Positions 1-6,317 of a stretch of DNA of 9,072 bases are shown here, one piece after another; positions within the stretch are counted from its first letter, which is position 1; each line of letters opens with the position of its first letter. A program made the position numbers and the translations under genes. Origin of the DNA: JBFIHZ01 sp041601535 (lineage in GTDB: Bacteria > Pseudomonadota > Gammaproteobacteria > Xanthomonadales > SZUA-36); NCBI GenBank assembly GCA_041601535.1, contig JBFIHZ010000148.1, positions 1 to 9,072 on the forward strand. The letters run 5' to 3'. The notes beneath the pieces were generated by a model, which saw nothing but the letters and a program-made list of their open reading frames with translations, had not been told where the DNA came from and made no database searches.

Positions 1-165
1 CAGCCCGATGCGGGAGGCGATTTTGCCCACCGACAGGCGGTCATCCACCTGCGGGGTAAACAGCAGGGGATGCATGCCGCGTTCGCGGTAATTGTGGGCC
101 GATTGCAGCAAAACCGTGGTCTTGCCGGCGTTCATGGCCGAATAATAGAAATAGAGCTTCGCCAT
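1..165 (-). CDS. tdk: thymidine kinase, N-terminal part (cut by window edge)
   Basis: Thymidine kinase phosphorylates thymidine (and deoxyuridine) with ATP in the cytoplasmic pyrimidine salvage pathway. The 55 visible codons start MAKLYFYYSAMNAGKTTVLL, the characteristic N-terminus of type II (TK1-like) bacterial thymidine kinases. The P-loop lies at residues 9-17, with SAMNAGKTT serving as the Walker A motif. It is followed by the usual 'NYRERGM' and a 'TPQVDDR' stretch, close to the family's 'TPxxDxR' pattern. The ATG at 163-165 fits the family's normal start; the bases just upstream on this strand (GGATGGG) give only a weak ribosome site. The gene reads off the left edge, so the zinc-binding lasso and C-terminus are not visible. 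It diverges from ppa across a 211-base gap. Identification is confident from motif and position in the protein; the symbol is by family. Confidence 0.9.
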   Translation of the reverse strand, partial: MAKLYFYYSAMNAGKTTVLLQSAHNYRERGMHPLLFTPQVDDRLSVGKIASRIGL

Positions 166-376
166 CTACCCATCCGTGCGGCCCGTGCCGTGGAGCCAGG
201 CCTTGTTGCGTACTGTTGTCTGCCACGGCGTACCAGCGAGGGCGGGCATTTGTGCGGCAGGCGAAACATTTTAACGGCCCCTCCGTTCAAATCATAGGAA
301 ACCATCGGCTGGGTATGCCCCGGAGACGGACAAGCAGGTATAATGGCCGGCTTTCAACGACAAGGTGGAGCGGGCA
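166..376. other. divergent tdk/ppa intergenic region
   Basis: A 211-base gap between two divergent genes must hold a promoter for each. On the plus strand a perfect TATAAT lies at 339-344. I found no convincing promoter for tdk on the minus strand. A small inverted repeat (AACGG, 5-base loop, CCGTT) lies at 273-287; it has no T-run, so its role is unknown. Confidence 0.5.
339..344 (+). promoter_or_regulatory. probable -10 box of the ppa promoter
   Basis: TATAAT matches the sigma-70 -10 consensus exactly and stands 32 bases before the ppa ATG, giving a predicted leader of about 25 bases. No good -35 box is present: at 17-base spacing the hexamer is TGCCCC. There is also no extended -10 TG. 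The call therefore rests on the -10 box and its position alone. Confidence 0.45.
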
Positions 377-925
377 ATGAGCTTGCAAGAAGTACCCGTA
401 GGCCGTGATGTTCCGAACGACCTCAACGTGATAATCGAAATTCCGATGAACAGTCCGGCCATCAAGTACGAGGTGGACAAGGCTTCGGGTGCCATATTCG
501 TGGACCGCATGCTGAAAACCGCGATGCATTATCCGTGTAACTACGGCTATGTTCCGCACACCATTTGCGGCGACGGCGACCCGGTGGATGTGCTGGTGGT
601 CATGCCGATGGCCCTGCAGCCGGGTGTGGTGGTGCGTTGCCGGCCCATTGGCCTGTTACGCATGGAGGACGAGGCAGGTGATGATGCCAAGGTCATTGCC
701 GTTCCGGTCACCGATGTGACCGGTTTGTACCGCGATGTGCAGGAGCTGGACGACATCGATGAGCTGCTGCGCATGCAAATTGCCCACTTCTTTGCTCACT
801 ACAAGGACCTGGAGCGAGGCAAATGGGTAAAGGTGGCGGGCTGGGAAAACGCCGAGGCCGCCCGCCAGGAAGTGCTGGAGTCGATAGCACGTTTCGACGA
901 TGCGCCCGACCGGCCGAATTTCTGA
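377..925 (+). CDS. ppa: inorganic pyrophosphatase (family I)
   Basis: Soluble Mg2+-dependent enzyme that hydrolyses pyrophosphate to two phosphates, pulling biosynthetic reactions (DNA, RNA, protein) forward in the cytoplasm. The product is 182 residues, close to the 176 of E. coli Ppa, and aligns along its whole length. The signature DGDPVDVL is at residues 66-73. Every catalytic position known from E. coli is present, shifted by one for the initiator Met: E21, K30, E32, R44, Y52, Y56, D66, D68, D71, D98, D103, K105. The family's HYKDLERGKWVKVAGWENAE block follows at about 143-162. I chose the ATG at 377 because GGAG at 367-370 stands 6 bases before it and MSLQEVPVGRD aligns with the E. coli N-terminus; an in-frame GTG at 365 would add four residues and has no such site. 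Monocistronic or expressed alone from the 339-344 promoter. Confidence 0.96.
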   Translation: MSLQEVPVGRDVPNDLNVIIEIPMNSPAIKYEVDKASGAIFVDRMLKTAMHYPCNYGYVPHTICGDGDPVDVLVVMPMALQPGVVVRCRPIGLLRMEDEAGDDAKVIAVPVTDVTGLYRDVQELDDIDELLRMQIAHFFAHYKDLERGKWVKVAGWENAEAARQEVLESIARFDDAPDRPNF

Positions 926-942
926 AAGCTCCATGAGCTTTT
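925..942 (+). terminator. weak hairpin after ppa
   Basis: AAAGCTC at 925-931, a CAT loop and GAGCTTT at 935-941 form a perfect 7-bp stem starting on the last base of the ppa stop codon, and the run of four T ends at 942. The stem is AT-rich and the T-tract is short, so this is at best a weak intrinsic terminator. A second small hairpin (CCAGG, CGC, CCTGG) follows at 972-984 without a T-run. Confidence 0.35.
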
Positions 943-1020
943 GCTGCTAACGCATAAACGGCGGACCCGCGCCAGGCGCCCTGGTCAAGCCGTTGTGATG
1001 CCAGGAACCCATACAAGCAA

Positions 1021-1944
1021 ATGAACCAGACAAATTACAAAGACTGCTGGAACGACCGCGCCACTTCAACCGAAGCAGCCATTGCCGCCGTTGATGGCAG
1101 TACCGACGAAAATATCGTCCGCCACACCGGCCGCTGGGCGGCAGAACAGGTGCGCGTGGCGCTGGACGTCCAGCCCACTGACCAAGTACTCGAACTGGGT
1201 TGCGGCGTGGGCCGCATCGGACGGGAGCTGGCACCGCACTGTCAGCACTGGACCGGGGTAGACATATCGGAAAACATGATCCGGCATGCCAGTCAGCGGC
1301 TGGCAGACCGTGACAACGTCAGCTTTCACCAATTGACCCGGACACGCCTGGACATGCTGGAAGACAACAGCATCGACAAGGCCTACTCCATTGCGGTGTT
1401 CTGCCATATGGACAAAGAGGACCTGTATATCTACCTGCAGGAACTTAATCGCGTGGTGAAGCCCGGCGGTCTGATTTTCGTGGAAACCTGGAACCTGTGC
1501 AGCCCGGTGGGCTGGCGCCGCTGGGAGTACGAACCGCTGGTATGGAAGGACGCTGACCACAGCAAGCGCAAGGACGTGGCGCGCAACCAGTTCTGCACCC
1601 CGGAAGAGTTTGAGTTGTACGTCCGGCATGCCGGTTTCCAGCCACTGGCCAACTTCAACGATTCCCAGTCGGTGCAGATCTGCGCCGGCAATGGTCTGAG
1701 CCCACAACAAATTGAAGCGGAACAGGCCCGCATTGAGGCCGATGCGGACCGCATTGCATACTCACCGCTGTATGCCGAGCTGTTTGGCCAGTTCGTGGAT
1801 GTCATTTTTGGCAAGCTCCATGCCCGTGACATGCTGGCCTATATCGATGAACAGTCTGACACCAGCGAGGCCGAACTGTACCGGCCCTACCTGTTGTCGC
1901 TATGGCAGAAAAACGCCGAATTATGGGGTGACGCCCCGGCCTGA
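1021..1944 (+). CDS. class I SAM-dependent methyltransferase, substrate unknown
   Basis: A 307-residue soluble protein with the Rossmann-type methyltransferase fold in its first half. Motif I is VLELGCGVGRIG at residues 56-67. The acidic ribose-binding residue after strand 2 is D81 (GVDIS). The motif III/IV area is DKAYSIAVFCHM at 119-130, and KPGG is at 147-150, before strand 5. The first 55 residues (with NYKDCWNDRA near the start) and the C-terminal 130 residues are not typical of a named enzyme. The C-terminal part carries a charged helical stretch (about 225-245) rich in E, A, Q and R. No signal peptide or membrane segment is seen. The start ATG has no close ribosome site (AGGAA lies 13 bases away). 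It precedes the deacetylase-like gene on the same strand with a 68-base gap, so the two may be co-transcribed and act on one substrate, possibly a glycan or a small metabolite. That is inference. The substrate cannot be read from the sequence. Confidence 0.85.
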   Translation: MNQTNYKDCWNDRATSTEAAIAAVDGSTDENIVRHTGRWAAEQVRVALDVQPTDQVLELGCGVGRIGRELAPHCQHWTGVDISENMIRHASQRLADRDNVSFHQLTRTRLDMLEDNSIDKAYSIAVFCHMDKEDLYIYLQELNRVVKPGGLIFVETWNLCSPVGWRRWEYEPLVWKDADHSKRKDVARNQFCTPEEFELYVRHAGFQPLANFNDSQSVQICAGNGLSPQQIEAEQARIEADADRIAYSPLYAELFGQFVDVIFGKLHARDMLAYIDEQSDTSEAELYRPYLLSLWQKNAELWGDAPA

Positions 1945-1987
1945 TCCGCGCCCGTCTTGGCACCGGCCTGCGCCACATCCATTGCAG

Positions 1988-2016
1988 ATGAGCTATTCAT
2001 GAGTGCCCTGTCATGA
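1988..2016 (+). promoter_or_regulatory. two overlapping mini-ORFs leading into the deacetylase start
   Basis: Three ATGAG stretches lie in series. ATG 1988 encodes MSYS and stops at 2000-2002. That stop overlaps ATG 1999, which encodes MSALS and stops at 2014-2016. The second stop in turn overlaps the deacetylase ATG at 2013. Each handover is an ATGA overlap, the usual form of translational coupling. Ribosome sites are weak (GAG only), and such tiny ORFs can arise by chance, so a regulatory role is only a possibility. Confidence 0.3.
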
Positions 2017-2807
2017 GCGTATCCATACTGACTTACCATTCGCAGAATATCCGCGGAGACGGCCATGACGATAACGACCACGTGGCACTGCGCGAGGACA
2101 TAATGGCCTTGCGCCGGGCCGGCGTGCCGGTGGTGCCGCTGGGCCATGTGCTTGACTGGATCGATGGCGAACGGGAAGACGCCGGTGTAAACGGCGCCGT
2201 GGTGCTCACCTTTGATGACGGTTGCGATTTTGATGTGCTGGACCTGGACTACCCGGGGTTTGGCGTGCAACGCAGTTTCCTCGGCATCATGCAGGACCAG
2301 CTGGAGGCCAGGCCTGGCTATGTCCTGCATGCCACCAGCTTCGTCATTGCCAGCGAACAGGCCCGCAAAACCATAGACGCTGGCTCGCTGTTCGGACGTG
2401 GCTGGATCAGTCACGACTGGTGGCGCACTGTTGATGCCGGCGGGCTTATCGCGGTGGAAAACCACGGCTGGGACCACAATCACCCGGACCTGCCAGGCGA
2501 TGAGCGTGGCTCATTTCACAGTATTGAAACGCACCCCCAGTGCCTGCAGCAGGTGGTGCAGGCGGGTGGATTCATCGAACACGTCACCGGCCGCTGGCCC
2601 AGCTACTTCGCCTACCCTTTTGGCGAGTCCAGCGATTACATTCGCGACGAGTTTTTCCCCGGCCACCCCGAAGTTCACGGCTGCCGCGCCGCCCTGGGCA
2701 CCGAAGAAGGCAAAGTCACACGCGCCACCAACCGCTGGAACCTGCCACGCTTTGTCTGCGGCCGGGACTGGAAAACCGCCGAAGAATTACTCGAGCTGCT
2801 CGCCTGA
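2013..2807 (+). CDS. polysaccharide-deacetylase-like (CE4/NodB) protein
   Basis: A 264-residue protein with the layout of carbohydrate esterase family 4, whose members remove acetyl groups from N-acetylated sugars using a metal ion. Visible motifs are TYHS at 7-10, TFDDG at 66-70 (motif 1: D68 as base, D69 as metal ligand), NHGWDHNHPD at 150-159 (motif 2: H151 and H155 as metal ligands) and YFAYPFGE at 198-205 (motif 3). Unusual points are the roughly 80-residue spacing between motifs 1 and 2, with an acidic segment after TFDDG (FDVLDLDYPG) and a WISHDWW block at 131-137, and a C-terminal NRWNLPRFVCGRDW at 240-253. There is no signal peptide or membrane helix, so it probably works in the cytoplasm, unlike many cell-wall deacetylases. 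It follows a methyltransferase on the same strand. The start at 2013 has only a GAG 9 bases upstream. The fold is likely; the substrate and even deacetylase activity are unproven. Confidence 0.82.
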   Translation: MSVSILTYHSQNIRGDGHDDNDHVALREDIMALRRAGVPVVPLGHVLDWIDGEREDAGVNGAVVLTFDDGCDFDVLDLDYPGFGVQRSFLGIMQDQLEARPGYVLHATSFVIASEQARKTIDAGSLFGRGWISHDWWRTVDAGGLIAVENHGWDHNHPDLPGDERGSFHSIETHPQCLQQVVQAGGFIEHVTGRWPSYFAYPFGESSDYIRDEFFPGHPEVHGCRAALGTEEGKVTRATNRWNLPRFVCGRDWKTAEELLELLA

Positions 2808-2821
2808 ATTAAAGTTCTGTC

Positions 2822-2868
2822 AGGACGGTGATCCGCCCGGCTTGCCGGCCACCTGCCGGGACGGTCCT
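2822..2868. terminator. possible hairpin between convergent genes
   Basis: The 60-base gap between the deacetylase stop and the convergent methyltransferase stop contains CCCGGC at 2836-2841 and GCCGGG at 2855-2860, a 6-bp GC stem with a 13-base loop. It is flanked by AGGAC (2822-2826) and GTCCT (2864-2868). There is no T-tract on either strand, so intrinsic termination is doubtful; it may only stabilise transcript ends. Confidence 0.25.
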
Positions 2869-3434
2869 CAACCCAGCTTGTAACAGTCCACGTACAGGCT
2901 GATGGCCGTGTCGGGGCTGCGCAAATCGTGGCCACGCAACTCGGCGAATTCGCTTTGCTGAAACGCCACCTGCTGCGCGCGAAAGCCACAATCGTTGGCC
3001 AGCCGGGTAAAGGTTTCAAGGTCGTACAGGAAGGTGTGGCCCGCAAAACGCATGCCCACATTCAGTATTTCCGCCGCACTGCCATACTTCAACGGCACAC
3101 CTACGTGATCCCGCCACAGTGCTTTCAGAGCTTCCGGCTCATGCAGGTACAGGTGGGTGAGCTGTTTCACGTCCGGCGTCAGCACCCGGATCACGCCGCC
3201 CGGCTTGAGAATGCGGTGGCATTCGCGCAGGAAACTGGCCGCGTGCTCCAGTTGCAGCTGGTCAATAAAATCTTCGGTGTGCATAAAATCCGCACACGCG
3301 TCGCGGAACGGTAACCCGCCAGACAGGTCCACGCACACATCGGGCTGGCTTTCCAGGTCCAGGTCCACATTCACCCAGCCGGGAAACTTCCAGTGGCCGG
3401 AACCCAGGTTGATATTGATTTTGCTGTCGCTCAT
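2868..3434 (-). CDS. small SAM-dependent methyltransferase, COG4627-like
   Basis: A 188-residue predicted SAM-dependent methyltransferase of the group that begins 'LNLGSGxxxxPGWVNVDL'. INLGSGHWKFPGWVNVDLDL occupies residues 7-26, replacing the usual GxGxG loop with GSG followed by the PGW turn. LPFRDACADF at 41-50 corresponds to the motif III region, TEDFIDQLQLEHA at 53-65 to the usual 'EHVLEHL' part, and ILKPGGVIRVLTPD at 75-88 to the strand 4/5 region. No membrane segment is seen. Relatives are often found with polysaccharide or cell-surface genes, but the substrate is unknown. It lies 61 bases after prmA on the same strand, so it may be the last gene of the aroQ-acc-prmA transcript, separated by a GC-rich hairpin. 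No clear ribosome site precedes the ATG. It ends convergent to the deacetylase gene. Confidence 0.85.
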   Translation of the reverse strand: MSDSKININLGSGHWKFPGWVNVDLDLESQPDVCVDLSGGLPFRDACADFMHTEDFIDQLQLEHAASFLRECHRILKPGGVIRVLTPDVKQLTHLYLHEPEALKALWRDHVGVPLKYGSAAEILNVGMRFAGHTFLYDLETFTRLANDCGFRAQQVAFQQSEFAELRGHDLRSPDTAISLYVDCYKLG

Positions 3435-3462
3435 GTCGTTTGATGTCCACTAGCGGGCGGAT

Positions 3463-3488
3463 CGGGCCGCGGTCTGCCTTGCGGCCCG
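3463..3488 (-). repeat. perfect 8-bp GC hairpin between prmA and the downstream methyltransferase
   Basis: CGGGCCGC at 3463-3470 and GCGGCCCG at 3481-3488 are exact inverted copies with a 10-base loop. In the minus-strand transcript the hairpin lies just after the prmA stop and about 28 bases before the next ATG. No T-run follows, so it does not look like a standard terminator. It could protect the prmA mRNA end or lower read-through into the last gene. Confidence 0.5.
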
Positions 3489-3495
3489 GCCGGAA

Positions 3496-4377
3496 TCAGC
3501 GCCGTTTACCGTGTAAGCGGCTCCATTCTTCAAGTTCAGTTAGCTGTAACTCACCGCAACTGGAACGGTATGCCTGCGCCACCCCGGCGGCCTGTTCGGT
3601 CAAAACACCGGACAATACCAGCTGGCCCCCGCTGCACAGGCTTTCGCTCAGCACGGGCGCCAGTTCAATCAGCGGGCCGGCCAGGATATTGGCCAGCACC
3701 ACGTGCGCCGGCTGCGTGCGGTAGTCCTCGGGTGCCAGGCACAGCAATTGCTGCGTAACCCCATTGCGTGCGGCGTTCTCGGCGGTGGCTTCCAGCGCCT
3801 GCGGGTCATTGTCCACGCAGATCACACGGCGCGCACCTTTAAGCGCCGCGGCGATACCCAGAACCCCGGACCCGCACCCGTAGTCCACCACGTCCAGGCC
3901 GGTAAAATCCTGGCTGTCCACCCATTCCAGGCACAATCGAGTGGTCGGGTGTGTGCCGGTACCAAAGGCCAGACCGGGGTCAAGCTGCAGGATGATCGCA
4001 TCCTCATCAGCCGGGCCTTCCATGCCGGTCGGTACAATCCACAGCCGGTGACCAAACTTCATCGGCTCAAACCGGTCCATCCAGGCCCGCTCCCAGTCAC
4101 GGTCATCCACCGCGGACCATTCCAGCGCCTGCGGGCGGACCACCCCCGGCAGCAGCAACAGCGCAGCAGACACCCCGCTACGATCAACCCCTGCGGCGAA
4201 CAGGCCACGCACACTGACCACCGGCCACAACGGGGCCGTACCCAGCGCCGGCTCCAGCACCGGCACATCGGCCTGGTCTTCGAGAGTAACCGCCAGTGCA
4301 CCTTGCTGTTCCAGCAGGGACTCGGCCAGCACGGCCTGTTCCCGCGGCAGGCTGAGCTTGACCTCAGCCCAGCTCAT
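3496..4377 (-). CDS. prmA: ribosomal protein L11 methyltransferase
   Basis: PrmA trimethylates lysines and the N-terminus of ribosomal protein L11 using S-adenosylmethionine in the cytoplasm. The 293-residue length matches E. coli PrmA (293). The N-terminal L11-recognition domain is about residues 1-90. The linker (WERAWMDRFEPMKFGHRLWI, 95-114) is typical. The catalytic domain carries the family hallmark DPGLAFGTGTHPTT at 133-146, motif I VVDYGCGSGVLGIAA at 163-177, acidic D189 in CVDND, and NILAGPL at 230-236, the PrmA version of the catalytic N-x-x-x loop. The start MSWAEVKL is normal for the family, although no strong ribosome site is visible upstream. It lies 44 bases after accC, the usual gammaproteobacterial order. 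In many relatives the next genes are a DUF3426 gene or dusB-fis; here it is a small methyltransferase. Confidence 0.96.
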   Translation of the reverse strand: MSWAEVKLSLPREQAVLAESLLEQQGALAVTLEDQADVPVLEPALGTAPLWPVVSVRGLFAAGVDRSGVSAALLLLPGVVRPQALEWSAVDDRDWERAWMDRFEPMKFGHRLWIVPTGMEGPADEDAIILQLDPGLAFGTGTHPTTRLCLEWVDSQDFTGLDVVDYGCGSGVLGIAAALKGARRVICVDNDPQALEATAENAARNGVTQQLLCLAPEDYRTQPAHVVLANILAGPLIELAPVLSESLCSGGQLVLSGVLTEQAAGVAQAYRSSCGELQLTELEEWSRLHGKRR

Positions 4378-4421
4378 CGCGCGGAATCTGACTGAAACAT
4401 CGGCGGTGCAGCAGCGCCAGG

Positions 4422-5780
4422 TCAGGCGCGTGAGCGCTCTTCCAGGCGTTTTTCCAGGTAATGGATATTGAACTGGCCCTTGATAAAGCCCGGGTCACAC
4501 AACAGCCATTTATGCAGCGGAATATTGGTTTTGATGCCATCAATGACCACTTCGTCCAGCGCTACCCGCATGCGGGCGATGGCAATATCCCGGTCCGCGC
4601 CGTGAGAAATCACCTTGGCGATCATGGAGTCATAGTTCGGTGGCACGCGGTATCCATCATAAACATGCGATTCCACGCGGATACCCGGGCCACCGGGCGC
4701 ATGAAAGCCATTGATCAAGCCCGGGCACGGCATGAAATTGACCGGGTCTTCGGCGTTGATGCGGCATTCAATGGCATGCCCGCGGATTTGAATGTCTTCC
4801 TGCCGGTACGACAACTTCTCACCCGCGGCCACCAGAATCTGTTCGCGCACCAGGTCCGCCCCGGTGATGCGTTCAGTCACCGGATGTTCCACCTGGATGC
4901 GGGTATTCATTTCGATAAAGTAGAACCGGCCCTGGTCGTACAGAAACTCAAACGTGCCGGCGCCACGGTACTTGATGCGCTTGCAGGCCGCCACGCAGAC
5001 AGCGCCGATTTCATCGCGTTGTTCCTGCGTGATCCCCGGCGCCGGCGCTTCTTCAATCACTTTTTGATGGCGCCGCTGCGTGGAGCAGTCGCGTTCACCA
5101 AAATGCACCGCGTTGCCGTGCTGATCGGCCATCACCTGGATCTCGATATGGCGGGGGTTCTCCAGGTACTTCTCGAGATAGACCGTGGCGTCACCAAATG
5201 CACTCTGCGCTTCCTGCCGGGTCAGTTGCAGTGCGTTGCTCAGGTGCGCCTCGGTATGCACCACGCGCATGCCGCGCCCGCCACCACCGGCAGCCGCCTT
5301 GATGATTACCGGGTAGCCCACCCGGCGGGCAATTTCCAGGCACTCCTTGGTGTCGCTGGACAACGGGCCATCCGAGCCCGGCACGCAAGGCACGCCGGCT
5401 TCCTTCATCGCCTTGATGGCGGAAACCTTGTCGCCCATCAGGCGGATGGTTTCGGCGCGCGGTCCAATGAAAATAAAACCACTCTGTTCGACGCGTTCCG
5501 CGAAATCCGCGTTTTCGGCCAGAAACCCGTAGCCGGGATGAATGGCTACCGCATCGGTCACCTCGGTGGCGGCAATAATGGCCGGAATGTTGAGGTAACT
5601 TTCGCGCGATGGGGCCGGGCCAATGCACACCGACTCATCGGCCATGGCCACGTGTTTCAGGTTGCGGTCGACGGTGGAATGCACGGCCACGGTTTTGATT
5701 CCCATGGCCTGGCAGGCCCGCAGTATGCGAAGGGCGATCTCGCCGCGATTGGCGATGACGATTTTTTCCAGGGCAGCCAT
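4422..5780 (-). CDS. accC: acetyl-CoA carboxylase, biotin carboxylase subunit
   Basis: AccC carboxylates the biotin on AccB with ATP and bicarbonate, the first half-reaction of acetyl-CoA carboxylase in fatty acid synthesis. The product is 452 residues against 449 in E. coli, and its numbering runs two ahead. Visible are the N-terminal domain start KIVIANRGEIALRILRAC (6-23), the ATP-grasp glycine loop IIKAAAGGGGRGM (159-171) and RDCSTQRRHQKVIEEAPAPG (230-249). The catalytic block is FIEMNTRIQVEHPVTE (288-303). The ATP, Mg and bicarbonate residues are all present: K118, K161, H211, K240, E278, E290, N292, R294, E298 and R340. It starts 7 bases after the accB stop, so translation is probably coupled; upstream there is only a weak GAG site. 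Partners outside this window would be AccA and AccD. An open frame runs antisense through the entire gene, but it is a coding shadow. Confidence 0.98.
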   Translation of the reverse strand: MAALEKIVIANRGEIALRILRACQAMGIKTVAVHSTVDRNLKHVAMADESVCIGPAPSRESYLNIPAIIAATEVTDAVAIHPGYGFLAENADFAERVEQSGFIFIGPRAETIRLMGDKVSAIKAMKEAGVPCVPGSDGPLSSDTKECLEIARRVGYPVIIKAAAGGGGRGMRVVHTEAHLSNALQLTRQEAQSAFGDATVYLEKYLENPRHIEIQVMADQHGNAVHFGERDCSTQRRHQKVIEEAPAPGITQEQRDEIGAVCVAACKRIKYRGAGTFEFLYDQGRFYFIEMNTRIQVEHPVTERITGADLVREQILVAAGEKLSYRQEDIQIRGHAIECRINAEDPVNFMPCPGLINGFHAPGGPGIRVESHVYDGYRVPPNYDSMIAKVISHGADRDIAIARMRVALDEVVIDGIKTNIPLHKWLLCDPGFIKGQFNIHYLEKRLEERSRA

Positions 5781-5787
5781 CGTCAGC

Positions 5788-6261
5788 TCAGCGGATCACA
5801 AACAGGGGTTGATCAAATTCAACCGGCTGACCACTCTCGGCCAGTATCGCCACCACCGTGCCAGAAACTTCCGCCTCGATCTGGTTGAACATTTTCATGG
5901 CTTCGATAATGCACAGGGTTTCGCCCTCGCTGACCGACTGACCCATGGAAACAAACGCCTCGGCTTCAGGGCTGGGCGCAGCGTAAAACGTGCCCACCAT
6001 GGGCGAACGCACAATCTCGCCTTCCGGAATGGATTCTTCAGCTGCTGCCGGCTCCGTGCTGCCCGGCGTGGCCGCCGCGGCGGGCGCGGGCGCAGGCGCG
6101 GCCGGAGGCTGCATTACATACTGCGGTGCGGCGGGCATGGCCATGCCTGCACTGCCACCACGGCTGAGCCGCACAGACTCTTCACCCTCGACAATCTCAA
6201 TTTCAGTCAGATTTGATTCTTCCAACAGTTCGATGAGCTTTTTTACTTTTCTGATATCCAT
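5788..6261 (-). CDS. accB: acetyl-CoA carboxylase, biotin carboxyl carrier protein
   Basis: AccB carries biotin between AccC and the AccAD carboxyltransferase. It has 157 residues (E. coli 156). The N-terminal helix MDIRKVKKLIELLEES (1-16) and EGEESVRLSR (25-34) match the family. A flexible Ala/Pro linker spans about 37-75. The biotinyl domain spans about 80-157 with EAMKM at 120-124, so K123 is the biotinylated lysine. The 'thumb' loop PSPEAEAF (96-103), found in bacterial AccB and its close relatives, is present. The ATG is supported by AGGAG on the minus strand (6272-6276), 10 bases upstream, with a second purine run GAGAG closer in. In E. coli AccB represses its own operon; whether this holds here cannot be seen. 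accC follows after 7 bases. An inverted repeat lies between the aroQ stop and this ribosome site. Confidence 0.98.
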   Translation of the reverse strand: MDIRKVKKLIELLEESNLTEIEIVEGEESVRLSRGGSAGMAMPAAPQYVMQPPAAPAPAPAAAATPGSTEPAAAEESIPEGEIVRSPMVGTFYAAPSPEAEAFVSMGQSVSEGETLCIIEAMKMFNQIEAEVSGTVVAILAESGQPVEFDQPLFVIR

Positions 6262-6277
6262 CCGCTCTCTTCTCCTG

Positions 6278-6317
6278 CCTGACGGCTGTAAAGGCCTACA
6301 AACGTTTTACCGTCAGG
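6278..6317 (-). repeat. intercistronic inverted repeat, aroQ stop to accB ribosome site
   Basis: CCTGACGG at 6278-6285 and its exact inverse CCGTCAGG at 6310-6317 are separated by 24 bases. In the minus-strand mRNA the first arm contains the aroQ stop codon and the second arm ends one base before the accB AGGAG. A smaller near-palindrome (TGTAAAGGCCTACA, 6287-6300) lies in the loop. There is no T-run, so it may act in mRNA processing or in coupling or separating aroQ and accB translation rather than in termination. Confidence 0.5.

Noticed and set aside
273..287. AACGG/CCGTT inverted repeat in the tdk-ppa gap as terminator or operator
   Set aside because: Only a 5-bp stem, no T-run, and no second copy to suggest an operator.
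365..376. GTG start four codons upstream for ppa
   Set aside because: No ribosome site precedes it, whereas the ATG at 377 has GGAG six bases upstream and aligns with the known N-terminus.
993..1017. Possible promoter (TTGTGA ... TACAAG) before the first methyltransferase
   Set aside because: The spacing is about 13 bases, too short for sigma-70, and the -10 match is poor.
1066..1710. 214-codon minus-strand frame inside the first methyltransferase
   Set aside because: It is antisense to a gene with clear SAM-binding motifs, has no family resemblance, and is a shadow of codon bias.
3703..4395. 230-codon plus-strand frame opposite prmA
   Set aside because: prmA is unambiguous on the other strand; the translation is low-complexity Arg/His/Gln-rich.
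4461..5888. 475-codon open frame on the plus strand, antisense through all of accC
   Set aside because: accC is certain on the minus strand with every catalytic residue. The antisense translation has no recognisable domain and is His/Arg/Ala-rich as expected of a GC-rich coding shadow.
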